Source: Candidatus Pelagibacter sp.
GTDB lineage: Bacteria; Pseudomonadota; Alphaproteobacteria; Pelagibacterales; Pelagibacteraceae
Length of the DNA: 26,341 bases
Reading direction: 5' to 3'
Assembly: GCA_012963775.1 (NCBI GenBank)
Contig: DTVC01000029.1
Location: 1 to 26,341 of the forward strand
This document shows positions 15,843 to 22,773 of the stretch, piece by piece. The notes under the pieces are model-generated. The model did no database searches, was not told the origin of the DNA, and was given only the letters and a program-made list of their open reading frames with translations. The number at the start of each line of letters is the position of its first letter. Position 1 is the first letter of the stretch. The position numbers and the translations under genes were made by a program.

Positions 15843-16506
15843 AATAATTTTTTTTTAATGATTTTTTTAGATATTCCTTATGTAACTTTAATTCTTCAGA
15901 AGAAGGGACAACTATTTTCTTAAAATAATCTTTAGAGTTTTGATTTTCTGAATATTGGTTATTTTGATTTGTTGTCTTAAAATCTAGCATCGGTTCTTTT
16001 TGATCAATTAAGTTAATATATACCCTTGAAAGTAACTCACAGTCGATTAAAGCAGTGTGTTTTTTTCGTTTGGAATTATCTATCCTATATCTTTTGCAAA
16101 GAGCATCTAAACTGATTCCTAACCCAGGAAATTTATCTCTTGCTAAATCCAAGGTATCAATAATACTATTTTTATTTATTTTATTTTTACCAATTAATTG
16201 TAATTCATTATTTAAATGTGTTAGGTCAAATTCTGCATTATGAATTATAAGCTTTTTATCTTTAATAAATTCTAAGAACTCATCAACTATATCCTTAAAT
16301 TTTTTTTTATCAGACAAAAATTCGTCTGTATAGCCATGCACTTCAAGTGCTTTTTCAGAAACTTTTCTTTCAGGATTTAAATAACAATGAAATTTTTTTG
16401 ATGTTGGTATTAGATTTTCTAATTCAATACAACCAATCTCAACAATCCTATGACCATCTTTAACTTCCAAGCCTGTTGTTTCGGTATCAAGAACTACTTC
16501 TTTCAT
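15835..16506 (-). CDS. dnaQ: DNA polymerase III epsilon subunit (proofreading exonuclease)
   Basis: A 223-residue 3'-5' exonuclease of the replicative polymerase. All three exonuclease motifs are present: ExoI VLDTETTGLE (Asp-x-Glu), ExoII around LIIHNAEFDLTHLNNEL, and ExoIII KKHTALIDCELLSRVY (His-x4-Asp). YTDEFL and LDLARDKFPGLGISLDALCKRYRID are typical for DnaQ of proteobacteria. The C-terminal tail (from about residue 180) is expected to bind the alpha subunit. It is the last gene of the ppsR-maf-SDR-aroE-coaE-dnaQ cluster, overlapping coaE by 4 bp (ATGA). Confidence 0.96.
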   Translation of the reverse strand: MKEVVLDTETTGLEVKDGHRIVEIGCIELENLIPTSKKFHCYLNPERKVSEKALEVHGYTDEFLSDKKKFKDIVDEFLEFIKDKKLIIHNAEFDLTHLNNELQLIGKNKINKNSIIDTLDLARDKFPGLGISLDALCKRYRIDNSKRKKHTALIDCELLSRVYINLIDQKEPMLDFKTTNQNNQYSENQNSKDYFKKIVVPSSEELKLHKEYLKKSLKKNYFN

Positions 16507-17078
16507 TTTCTTAAAATTTTGTTTTTTAATACTTTAACATTTTTTTTAATAGAAGAACTTTTAAAATTATTTTTTACTACAAAGTCAGATTTTCTTTTTT
16601 TAAATTCTAAAGGAAGTTGTAGTTTTTTTAATTTATAATAAATTTTTGGATTATAATTAGTTTTTTTTCTTAATCTCCTTTGGATTTCTTTTTTTTTTGC
16701 ATCAACAAAAACTAAAATATAGTTCTTTTTATTGATTTTATTTTCCATAAGTAAAGGAATATCCAATACAACTATTTTTTTATTTTTATTTTTTTTAAAA
16801 AAATTATTCATATTAGCTCTTACGATTGGATGAACTATTTTTATAATTGTTTTTAAATTGCTTTGATTATCTATAATCGCTTTTCTTAGTTCATTTTTTT
16901 TAAGTGGGAAAGAAGAAATATATTTAGGAAGTTTATTTTTTAGCCTATTAAAACAAGTTTTATTTTTCTTATATATTTTTGCAACCTCAACATCTGCGTC
17001 AAATACAGGAAAGCCAAATTGCTTTGCAACGTAACTCTTGCCAGAACCTATATCTCCAAGAATTCCAATTTTAATCAT
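16503..17078 (-). CDS. coaE: Dephospho-CoA kinase
   Basis: A 191-residue P-loop kinase for the last step of CoA synthesis. Walker A is GILGDIGSGKSYVA at the N-terminus, followed by FPVFDADVEVAKIYK, the acceptor-site Asp-Ala-Asp. IVVLDIPLLMENK (P-LL-E motif) lies around residue 105 and VDAKKKEIQRRLRKK is the lid with Arg residues. It is extremely Lys-rich. The start is taken at the ATG overlapping the aroE stop by one base (TGATG); a TTG one codon earlier (17081) is possible but less likely. Confidence 0.94.
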   Translation of the reverse strand: MIKIGILGDIGSGKSYVAKQFGFPVFDADVEVAKIYKKNKTCFNRLKNKLPKYISSFPLKKNELRKAIIDNQSNLKTIIKIVHPIVRANMNNFFKKNKNKKIVVLDIPLLMENKINKKNYILVFVDAKKKEIQRRLRKKTNYNPKIYYKLKKLQLPLEFKKRKSDFVVKNNFKSSSIKKNVKVLKNKILRK

Positions 17079-17869
17079 CAATCTAATAATTTAATAGTTT
17101 CATCGTCTATTTCTGGCATAATTTTATGCCAAATAGTAAAAGCTTGGTGCGCTTGATAAATAAACATCATTTTTCCATTTTCAGTTTGATTTCCAAACGT
17201 TTTAGCTTTTTTTAAAAAATTTGTTTGTTTTGGATTATAAATAACATCATAAAAAAATTTGTTAGGTCCTATATCAGCATAATCCAATTTTATTTCATCT
17301 CCTTCCTTTAATCCAATGCTTGTAGCATTAACTATCATATGAAATTCTGGTATTTTTCCCCAATCTATTAATTCTAAATCAGAAAAAGATTTTTTTAATT
17401 CTTCTGCTTTTTTTTTTGTTCTATTGCTAATAATAATTTTTGATGTTCCCATTTTTTTTAAGGCTAAAATAATTGAAGATACAACGCCTCCAGAACCCAA
17501 AATGAATACTTTTTTGTCTTTAACATCATATTTGAAATGCCTTAAACCAAGTTCAAAACCTGCAATATCAGTATTATGACCAATAACTTTATCGTTTTCC
17601 TTATAAATAGTATTTACCGATTGAGATTCGTTTGCTTCGGGACTTAGTTCATCAAGAAAAGGGATGACTAATTTTTTAAATGGAACAGTTATATTTATCC
17701 CATCAATTTCTCCTTTTTTAACTTGAGAAATTATACCTTCTATACCATCTTCATTTAACAATTTTTTATCATAAAACGCATCAATCTTATTTTTTTTAAT
17801 CCAATGATTATGTAATTTTGGTGACAAAGAATGTTCTATTGGATTTCCTATAACTATATATTTTTTCAT
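17078..17869 (-). CDS. aroE: Shikimate 5-dehydrogenase
   Basis: A 263-residue NADPH-dependent enzyme reducing 3-dehydroshikimate in aromatic amino-acid synthesis. Motifs: VIGNPIEHSLSPKLHN (shikimate-binding Ser-x-Ser), GINITVPFK with catalytic Lys, NTIYKENDKVIGHNTDIAGF with catalytic Asp, the nucleotide loop ILGSGGVVSSII, ISNRTKKKAEEL (Asn-Arg-Thr, NADP preference) and IYNPKQTNFLKKA. Near the C-terminus Gln-Ala-His-Gln-Ala-Phe is typical. It overlaps coaE and follows the SDR gene by 3 bp. Confidence 0.96.
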   Translation of the reverse strand: MKKYIVIGNPIEHSLSPKLHNHWIKKNKIDAFYDKKLLNEDGIEGIISQVKKGEIDGINITVPFKKLVIPFLDELSPEANESQSVNTIYKENDKVIGHNTDIAGFELGLRHFKYDVKDKKVFILGSGGVVSSIILALKKMGTSKIIISNRTKKKAEELKKSFSDLELIDWGKIPEFHMIVNATSIGLKEGDEIKLDYADIGPNKFFYDVIYNPKQTNFLKKAKTFGNQTENGKMMFIYQAHQAFTIWHKIMPEIDDETIKLLD

Positions 17870-17872
17870 CTT

Positions 17873-18550
17873 TTAAAATTTTTCTACCGATGTTCTTAAT
17901 TCAATCTCCCAGGCCCAAGCACTTTTATCCTGATGATAAAATTGAAGATAAGTTTTTGCTATTTCATCAGGATGCATTGTTTGATAGTCGCCATAAGGTT
18001 CCTTGCTTATGGCTCCATCAATTACAAAATGGGTTATATGAATGCCTTGAGGATGAAGTTCTCTTGCAAGAGATTGGGCTAACCCTCTAAGTCCAAATTT
18101 ACCCATCGCAAAAACTGATGAATTTGCAAAACCTTTAACTCCTCCTGTGGCTCCAGTAAAAAAAATACTTCCACTTTTTCTTTTAAGCATTCTTTTGGCA
18201 GCCTCTTGAGCAACCAAGAAAGCTCCAAAGCAAGTAATATTAATAGACTTTTGTGTTTCTATAGGATCTAGTTCTACCACACTGCTTTTTTTTGGACGCG
18301 AAGATGCGTTATATATAACAAGATTTGGTATTCCAATTAATTTATCTGTTTGTTTAAAAAGATTTGAAACGTCTTTAACGTTACTGACGTCACATACAAA
18401 TGTTTCGGCTTCAATTTCTTTTTTTAAATCTTTTAATTTTTCAAAATTTCTTGAAGCTAATACAACTTTCATGCTTTTAGAAGCACATAATCGTGCTAAT
18501 GAAGAACCAAGTCCTGGACCTGTGCCTACAATTAAAACTGATTCACTCAT
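17873..18550 (-). CDS. Short-chain dehydrogenase/reductase-like protein lacking the catalytic Tyr
   Basis: A 225-residue Rossmann-fold SDR protein. The cofactor loop is VLIVGTGPGLGSSLAR, ASRNFEKLKDL marks the coenzyme-binding region, CDVSN the adenine-binding acid, and VIYNASS the NAG-like motif. The Ser region is SIFFTGATGG. Where classical SDRs have Y-x-x-x-K, this one reads FAMGKFGLRGLAQSLAREL: Phe for the catalytic Tyr, with the Lys retained. The C-terminal QDKSAWAWEIELRT is typical of a subfamily often labelled SDR oxidoreductase or glucose dehydrogenase-like; reaction unknown. It sits inside the maf-aroE operon with an 8-bp overlap to maf. Confidence 0.88.
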   Translation of the reverse strand: MSESVLIVGTGPGLGSSLARLCASKSMKVVLASRNFEKLKDLKKEIEAETFVCDVSNVKDVSNLFKQTDKLIGIPNLVIYNASSRPKKSSVVELDPIETQKSINITCFGAFLVAQEAAKRMLKRKSGSIFFTGATGGVKGFANSSVFAMGKFGLRGLAQSLARELHPQGIHITHFVIDGAISKEPYGDYQTMHPDEIAKTYLQFYHQDKSAWAWEIELRTSVEKF

Positions 18551-19127
18551 ATTGTTTTAAATATTCCTTTATCTGTTTAATTGGCAGACCCATAATGGTA
18601 TTTTTATCTCCTTCTATTTTGGAAAACAAAGATCTGCCCTCGCCTTCAATTTGATAAATATTATAAGCGTATAATTTTGAGTCTTTTATCTTTGATAAAT
18701 ACGATTTTAATTCCTCATCTGTCATTTGCTTCATTGTCAAAACAGCTTTATCGGTATAATTCCATAGCATTGAACCGTTTTTAGATATACAAACAGAGCT
18801 GATTAAATAATGTTTTTGACCATTTAATTTCTTAAGTATTGCTAAAGCTTCTTCTCTATTGGATGGTTTCGAAATAATATTGCCATTATAATCTATAATA
18901 CTGTCAGCACCCAATACCAATTTCTCATTTTTCTTATTACTAATTTTATTTGCTTTAAGTTCTGCTAAATTTTTTGAAATAATTTGTGGCGATTCCCCTT
19001 TATTTAATAAACTTTCTTTTACTAAATCCTCATCAACATTTGCTGGTTCAACAACACAGCTGATTCCATTTTCTTCTAATATTTTTTTTCTAATTGCACT
19101 TTTGGAAGCAAGAATAATACTATCCAT
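18543..19127 (-). CDS. maf: Maf-family nucleotide pyrophosphatase
   Basis: A 194-residue Maf/YceF/YhdE-type house-cleaning nucleoside-triphosphate pyrophosphatase. Seen: IILASKSAIRKKILEENGI at the N-terminus (S-x-x-R-x-x-L), VLGADSIIDYNGNIISKP in the middle with the catalytic Asp, EALAILKKLNGQKHYLISSV, and the C-terminal IEGEGRSLFSKIEGDKNTIMGLPI. Family members hydrolyse dTTP/UTP or modified nucleotides; which is preferred cannot be told here. It overlaps ppsR by 8 bp at its start and the SDR gene by 8 bp at its end. Confidence 0.94.
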   Translation of the reverse strand: MDSIILASKSAIRKKILEENGISCVVEPANVDEDLVKESLLNKGESPQIISKNLAELKANKISNKKNEKLVLGADSIIDYNGNIISKPSNREEALAILKKLNGQKHYLISSVCISKNGSMLWNYTDKAVLTMKQMTDEELKSYLSKIKDSKLYAYNIYQIEGEGRSLFSKIEGDKNTIMGLPIKQIKEYLKQYE

Positions 19128-19941
19128 TTTTTTTTATTTCATAAATTTTTATTATAGAAGCTGCGGTTTCCTCAACTGATTTTCTAGTAACATCTACAAC
19201 GGGCCATTGATATTTTTTAAATGTTTTTTTTGCATTTTCAATTTCATTCGTTATTTTTTCTAAACTTGTATAGTCCGTTCCTTGTTGTTCTTTAATAGAA
19301 GTCATCCTATTTTTTCTTATATCTATTAGTCTGTTGGGTTCGGTTGTTAAACCAACCACACATATTAATTTTGGATTTTTTTTAAGAAATTCAGGTACCG
19401 AATGTTCATTTATTAAAGGAACATTTGAAGTTTTAAATCCTCTGTTTGCTAAATATATTGAGGTTGGTGTTTTGCTGCTTCTACTAACGCCAAGCAAAAT
19501 AATATCTGATTTATTTATATCACTAATTGAGTTTCCATCATCATGATTCATTGTAAATTGTATTGCTTCAATTCTTTCATAGTATTCTTCATTTAAAATG
19601 TGCTGTCCGCTTGGGATGTGTGTTGCTCTCTGGTGTAAAAGTTTTGAAAAATTTAATATTAAATCTCCCAAAGCACCAAAACATGGTATGTTCGTTTTTT
19701 TTGCTTCTGTTTCTAAAAATTTTGCAAGTTTAATATCAACTATTGTATATAATATAATTGAATTGGGGTTTTTTTGGGCTAAATCTAATATTTTTAATAT
19801 CTGGTTTTCCGTTCTGGTAAAAGAATATTGATGATTTTTATATTTAAAATTTTGAAACTGGGCTTTAAGAGCTAAAAAAATTCTATCTATAGTTTCCCCA
19901 GTAGAATCTGAAATTAAGTAAATTTGATATGTATTATTCAT
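19120..19941 (-). CDS. ppsR: PEP synthase/pyruvate phosphate dikinase regulatory protein (DUF299)
   Basis: A 273-residue bifunctional ADP-dependent kinase and Pi-dependent phosphorylase acting on a Thr of pyruvate phosphate dikinase or PEP synthase, so controlling PEP/pyruvate flux. The opening YQIYLISDSTGETIDRI is diagnostic, GVSRSSKTPTSIYLANRG at residues 151-168 is the P-loop, and NVPLINE, VVGLTTEPNRLIDIRKNRM and WPVVDVTRKSVEETAASII follow. The target dikinase is not in the window. It is the alphaproteobacterial 'RP001'-type gene that flanks the replication origin in Rickettsia and Caulobacter. It is first in a six-gene operon and faces away from the gap at 19942-20225. Confidence 0.95.
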   Translation of the reverse strand: MNNTYQIYLISDSTGETIDRIFLALKAQFQNFKYKNHQYSFTRTENQILKILDLAQKNPNSIILYTIVDIKLAKFLETEAKKTNIPCFGALGDLILNFSKLLHQRATHIPSGQHILNEEYYERIEAIQFTMNHDDGNSISDINKSDIILLGVSRSSKTPTSIYLANRGFKTSNVPLINEHSVPEFLKKNPKLICVVGLTTEPNRLIDIRKNRMTSIKEQQGTDYTSLEKITNEIENAKKTFKKYQWPVVDVTRKSVEETAASIIKIYEIKKNG

Positions 19942-19950
19942 GTATATTAG

Positions 19951-19969
19951 TGTTTATAACTTATTAACA
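19951..19969. promoter_or_regulatory. Dyad of two DnaA-box-like sites
   Basis: TGTTTATAA and TTATTAACA lie head to head one base apart, forming a 19-bp imperfect palindrome. Each half matches TTATNCACA at 8 of 9, with A for the conserved C at position 6. The exact 9-mer pair recurs as plus TTATAAACA at 20028-20036 and minus TTATTAACA at 20132-20140, so both halves occur twice within 190 bp. The nearest half lies only 10 bases from the ppsR start, so it could also be an operator of ppsR. Confidence 0.4.
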
Positions 19970-20208
19970 AATAAGCTAAATGTTTAATAATTTTTTAATT
20001 TTTTCCTTATTTTGAAAAACAACGTTTTTATAAACAAAATTAAACATGTTTAAAATTAATATACATAAATAATTATTACTTTTATTATAGAAGAAAAACC
20101 TATATTTAATTAGCTTTTTTACTATTAAAATTGTTAATAAAAAGTTCGTAAGATGTTAATTAAAAATAATAATTACTATTCACAGGATATATAACAAATA
20201 ATAAACAT

Positions 20209-20214
20209 TATAAT
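20209..20214 (+). promoter_or_regulatory. Candidate -10 element of the hemE operon
   Basis: A perfect TATAAT 11 bases before the hemE ATG. No -35 at standard spacing was found; TTCACA (20179-20184) would be 24 bases away. If used, the transcript would have almost no leader. Weak evidence in A+T-rich sequence. Confidence 0.25.
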
Positions 20215-20225
20215 TACTATTTATT

Positions 20226-21248
20226 ATGAGTCCAATTCTAAACTGTATTAAAAATAACAAAACAACCAACAAACCAATCTGGTTAATGAGACAAGCTGGT
20301 AGATATTTGCCAGAATTTAGAAAAATTAGAGAAAAAAATACAAATTTTATAAATCTATGTCTAAATAAAATTTTATCATCAGAAATAACATTGCAGCCTT
20401 TGAAAAGATTTAAATTAGATGCAGCTATAATTTTTTCAGATATTTTGATGTTGCCATATGCATTAAATCAAAAAGTCGAATTTATAAAAAACATTGGTCC
20501 AGAATTAGGAAAAATTGATTTAGAAAATATAAACCAAATTAAAGAAATTGATTTTGTAGAAAAATTAAAACCCATATATGAATCACTAAAAATAACTTCT
20601 GAAAATAAATTAATATCCAACAAAGATTTGATTGGATTTGTTGGAGCGCCATGGACATTATTAGTTTATATGATTAATCAAAAATCACCAAAGAGCAAAC
20701 TATCGATTAATAAATTTAATAACAATTTCTTATCCAAAGATCTTTTATTAATTATAGAAAAATTCTTAAAAATACATATTAAAAAACAAATTGAAGCTGG
20801 AGCAACAATAATTCAAATTTTCGATAGTTGGGCCGGTCTACTAGAAGATCATGAGTCATTTAAACCTAAAGATTTATATAATTATGTATATGAACCAACG
20901 GAAAGGCTTGTTAATTTTGTGAAAGATTTAAACGTCCCAGTAATTTGTTTTCCAAGGGGTATTAAAAATTATAAAAAATTCTGTGATTTTGTTAAACCTG
21001 ACGTTATAAATATTGATTATAATGTTAATCCAAGAGACATAAAGGATAAGATTAATATCACTATTCAAGGGGGGTTGGATCCTAAAATATTATTAACTGA
21101 TAAAAATAAACTTAAAAAAGAAGCTTTATTTTATTTAGATACATTTAAAGACCACCCATATATATTTAATTTAGGACATGGGGTTTTGCCAGAAACAAAA
21201 CCAGAAATGGTTCAAGAATTAGTTAATATTGTTAAAAATTATTCGTGA
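20226..21248 (+). CDS. hemE: Uroporphyrinogen decarboxylase
   Basis: A 340-residue TIM-barrel enzyme that decarboxylates uroporphyrinogen III to coproporphyrinogen III. The opening KPIWLMRQAGRYLPEFRKIRE is the family signature with the substrate-binding Arg residues. IIFSDILMLPYAL carries the essential Asp, followed by GFVGAPWTLLVYMI, IQIFDSWAGLL (Tyr/Ser region), VICFPRGIKNY, ITIQGGLDPKILL and FNLGHGVLPETKPEMV with the conserved His. It is the first gene of a heme cluster and overlaps hemH by 4 bases. Together with ppsR it frames the presumed origin, so it is among the earliest-replicated genes. Confidence 0.98.
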   Translation: MSPILNCIKNNKTTNKPIWLMRQAGRYLPEFRKIREKNTNFINLCLNKILSSEITLQPLKRFKLDAAIIFSDILMLPYALNQKVEFIKNIGPELGKIDLENINQIKEIDFVEKLKPIYESLKITSENKLISNKDLIGFVGAPWTLLVYMINQKSPKSKLSINKFNNNFLSKDLLLIIEKFLKIHIKKQIEAGATIIQIFDSWAGLLEDHESFKPKDLYNYVYEPTERLVNFVKDLNVPVICFPRGIKNYKKFCDFVKPDVINIDYNVNPRDIKDKINITIQGGLDPKILLTDKNKLKKEALFYLDTFKDHPYIFNLGHGVLPETKPEMVQELVNIVKNYS

Positions 21249-22273
21249 AAAAAGCCATTGTATTATTTAATCTTGGAGGACCAGACAAATTAGAGAACGT
21301 AGAGCCTTTTCTGTTTAATTTGTTTTATGATCCAGCAATACTTAATTTACCAAAATTTATAAGATATCCATTAGCTAAATTAATATCTAAAAGAAGAGCT
21401 CCAATAGCAAAAAAAATTTATAAAGAGATAGGTGGATCTTCACCTATATTAAAATTAACAAATGACCAAGCTGTTAAATTAGAAAATTCTTTAAATTCTA
21501 ATCAAAAAGATATTATTTATAGAACTTTTGTAGCAATGAGATGTTGGAATCCAAGAACTTCACAAATTGTAAAAGAAGTTAGAAAATTCAATCCGGTAGA
21601 GGTAATTTTGTTGCCTTTATATCCTCAATATTCAGCAACAACATCAGGTTCATCAATAAATGAATGGAAAGAAATTTGTAAAATTGAAAATTTTAATGTT
21701 AAAACTAGTACCTTCTGTTGTTATCCAACCGATAATAGTTTTATTGATGCTCATATTAATGAAATCAAAAAAAAAGTGAACAATATTAACAATTTTAAAC
21801 TAATATTCTCTGCTCATGGGCTTCCAGAAAAGAACATAAAAAATGGAGATCCATATCAGTGGCAAGTAGAGCAAACAGTAGATAAAATTGTTAAAAAAAT
21901 AAATATAGAAAATTTAGATTATATATTAAGCTATCAGAGCAGAGTTGGACCATTAAAATGGATTGGACCTTCTACCGAAAGCGTAATTATTGAAAATTCA
22001 AAATTTGGTAAACACATTGTACTTGTTCCAATAGCTTTTGTGTCAGAACATTCAGAAACTCTGGTTGAGTTAGATATTGAATACAAGAAACTTGCCGAGC
22101 AATATGGATGTAAAAATTATACAAGAGTTCCTGCTTTAGGAGTAAATGAAAGTTTTATTAAGAGCTTGTTAAAATTAATTTTGAACAAAGAAGCATATAA
22201 ATTTAAAGAAGGCCTCTATTCACCAAAAATTCAATGTCCATCCAAATTTAAAAAATGCCCGTGTACACAATAA
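21245..22273 (+). CDS. hemH: Ferrochelatase
   Basis: A 342-residue enzyme that inserts ferrous iron into protoporphyrin IX at the inner membrane. Seen: ALVLFNLGGPDK-like start (IVLFNLGGPDKLENV), YPQYSATTSGSSINEW, the catalytic His in LIFSAHGLPEKNI, QSRVGPLKWIGPSTE, and VPIAFVSEHSETLVELDIEY with the conserved Glu. The protein starts with GTG, overlapping the hemE stop by 4 bp (GTGA). Its C-terminus carries three Cys in CPSKFKKCPC (residues 331, 338 and 340), which might help bind a [2Fe-2S] cluster as some ferrochelatases do; a fourth ligand is not obvious. Confidence 0.97.
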   Translation: MKKAIVLFNLGGPDKLENVEPFLFNLFYDPAILNLPKFIRYPLAKLISKRRAPIAKKIYKEIGGSSPILKLTNDQAVKLENSLNSNQKDIIYRTFVAMRCWNPRTSQIVKEVRKFNPVEVILLPLYPQYSATTSGSSINEWKEICKIENFNVKTSTFCCYPTDNSFIDAHINEIKKKVNNINNFKLIFSAHGLPEKNIKNGDPYQWQVEQTVDKIVKKINIENLDYILSYQSRVGPLKWIGPSTESVIIENSKFGKHIVLVPIAFVSEHSETLVELDIEYKKLAEQYGCKNYTRVPALGVNESFIKSLLKLILNKEAYKFKEGLYSPKIQCPSKFKKCPCTQ

Positions 22274-22280
22274 ATTATTT

Positions 22281-22715
22281 ATGAATATATATTTATTATT
22301 TAAAACTTTGCATCTTATAGCCATAGTCTCTTGGATGGCGGGATTGTTATATCTCCCAAGAATATTTGTTTATCATGTTGAAAATATAGAAAAAAAAGAG
22401 TCCATAGAAATATTTAAAGTTATGGAGAAAAAGCTTTACTTTTACATTATGTACCCGGCGATGGTGCTTTCTTGGATATTTGGTTTAATACTGATTTCTA
22501 TAATCGGCTTTTCCAGTTTGAGTTTTTTATGGTTAAAATTGAAACTTTTATTTGTAGTTTTATTAACAATTTATCATTTTTATCTTGGGAAATGTCTTAA
22601 CAAGCTTAAGGAAGATACAAATAATACAACATCCAAATTCTTTAGAATAATTAATGAATTGCCCACAATATTGTTAATATTGATTGTTTTTATAGTAATT
22701 TTTAAGCCGATCTAG
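22281..22715 (+). CDS. hemJ: Protoporphyrinogen IX oxidase HemJ
   Basis: A 144-residue integral membrane protein of the HemJ (former UPF0093) family, catalysing oxidation of protoporphyrinogen to protoporphyrin IX. Four membrane segments are seen, the first with KTLHLIAIVSWMAGLLYLPR, which carries the conserved His, and RIFVYHVE with a second His. LSWIFGLILISIIGFS, WLKLKLLFVVLLTIYHFYLG (conserved Lys and His) and ELPTILLILIVFIVIFKPI follow. It comes 7 bp after hemH, so the last three enzymes of heme synthesis, apart from coproporphyrinogen oxidase, are clustered here. Confidence 0.94.
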   Translation: MNIYLLFKTLHLIAIVSWMAGLLYLPRIFVYHVENIEKKESIEIFKVMEKKLYFYIMYPAMVLSWIFGLILISIIGFSSLSFLWLKLKLLFVVLLTIYHFYLGKCLNKLKEDTNNTTSKFFRIINELPTILLILIVFIVIFKPI

Positions 22716-22717
22716 GG

Positions 22718-22746
22718 TTGAATTTATTTAGTCTAGTATATATATT
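22718..22746 (+). promoter_or_regulatory. Sigma-70-type promoter of rho
   Basis: TTGAAT (22718-22723) and TATATT (22741-22746) are separated by exactly 17 bases, matching the consensus at 4 of 6 and 5 of 6. The predicted start is near 22753, giving a leader of about 20 bases before the rho ATG. It begins right after the hemJ stop, so rho may be transcribed separately from the heme genes. No extended rho leader for autoregulation is visible. Confidence 0.5.
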
Positions 22747-22773
22747 ACATCTGTCCAACAAATAAATCCCAAA

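Larger units (their letters stand above)
19942..20225. other. oriC: Candidate chromosomal replication origin (oriC)
   Basis: A 284-bp gap with no gene, the longest in the window apart from the tRNA-side region, between ppsR and hemE, the position of the origin in Caulobacter and Rickettsia. It contains five 9-mers each matching TTATNCACA at 8 of 9: minus 19951-19959 and plus 19961-19969 (a dyad), plus 20028-20036, minus 20132-20140, plus 20176-20184. It also has a perfect 14-bp palindrome (20040-20053), one TTAA-N7-TTAA (19984-19998) and long A/T runs suited to unwinding. Genes run away from it on both sides. The motifs alone are weak in such A+T-rich DNA; the conserved neighbourhood is the main argument. 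Confidence 0.65.
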
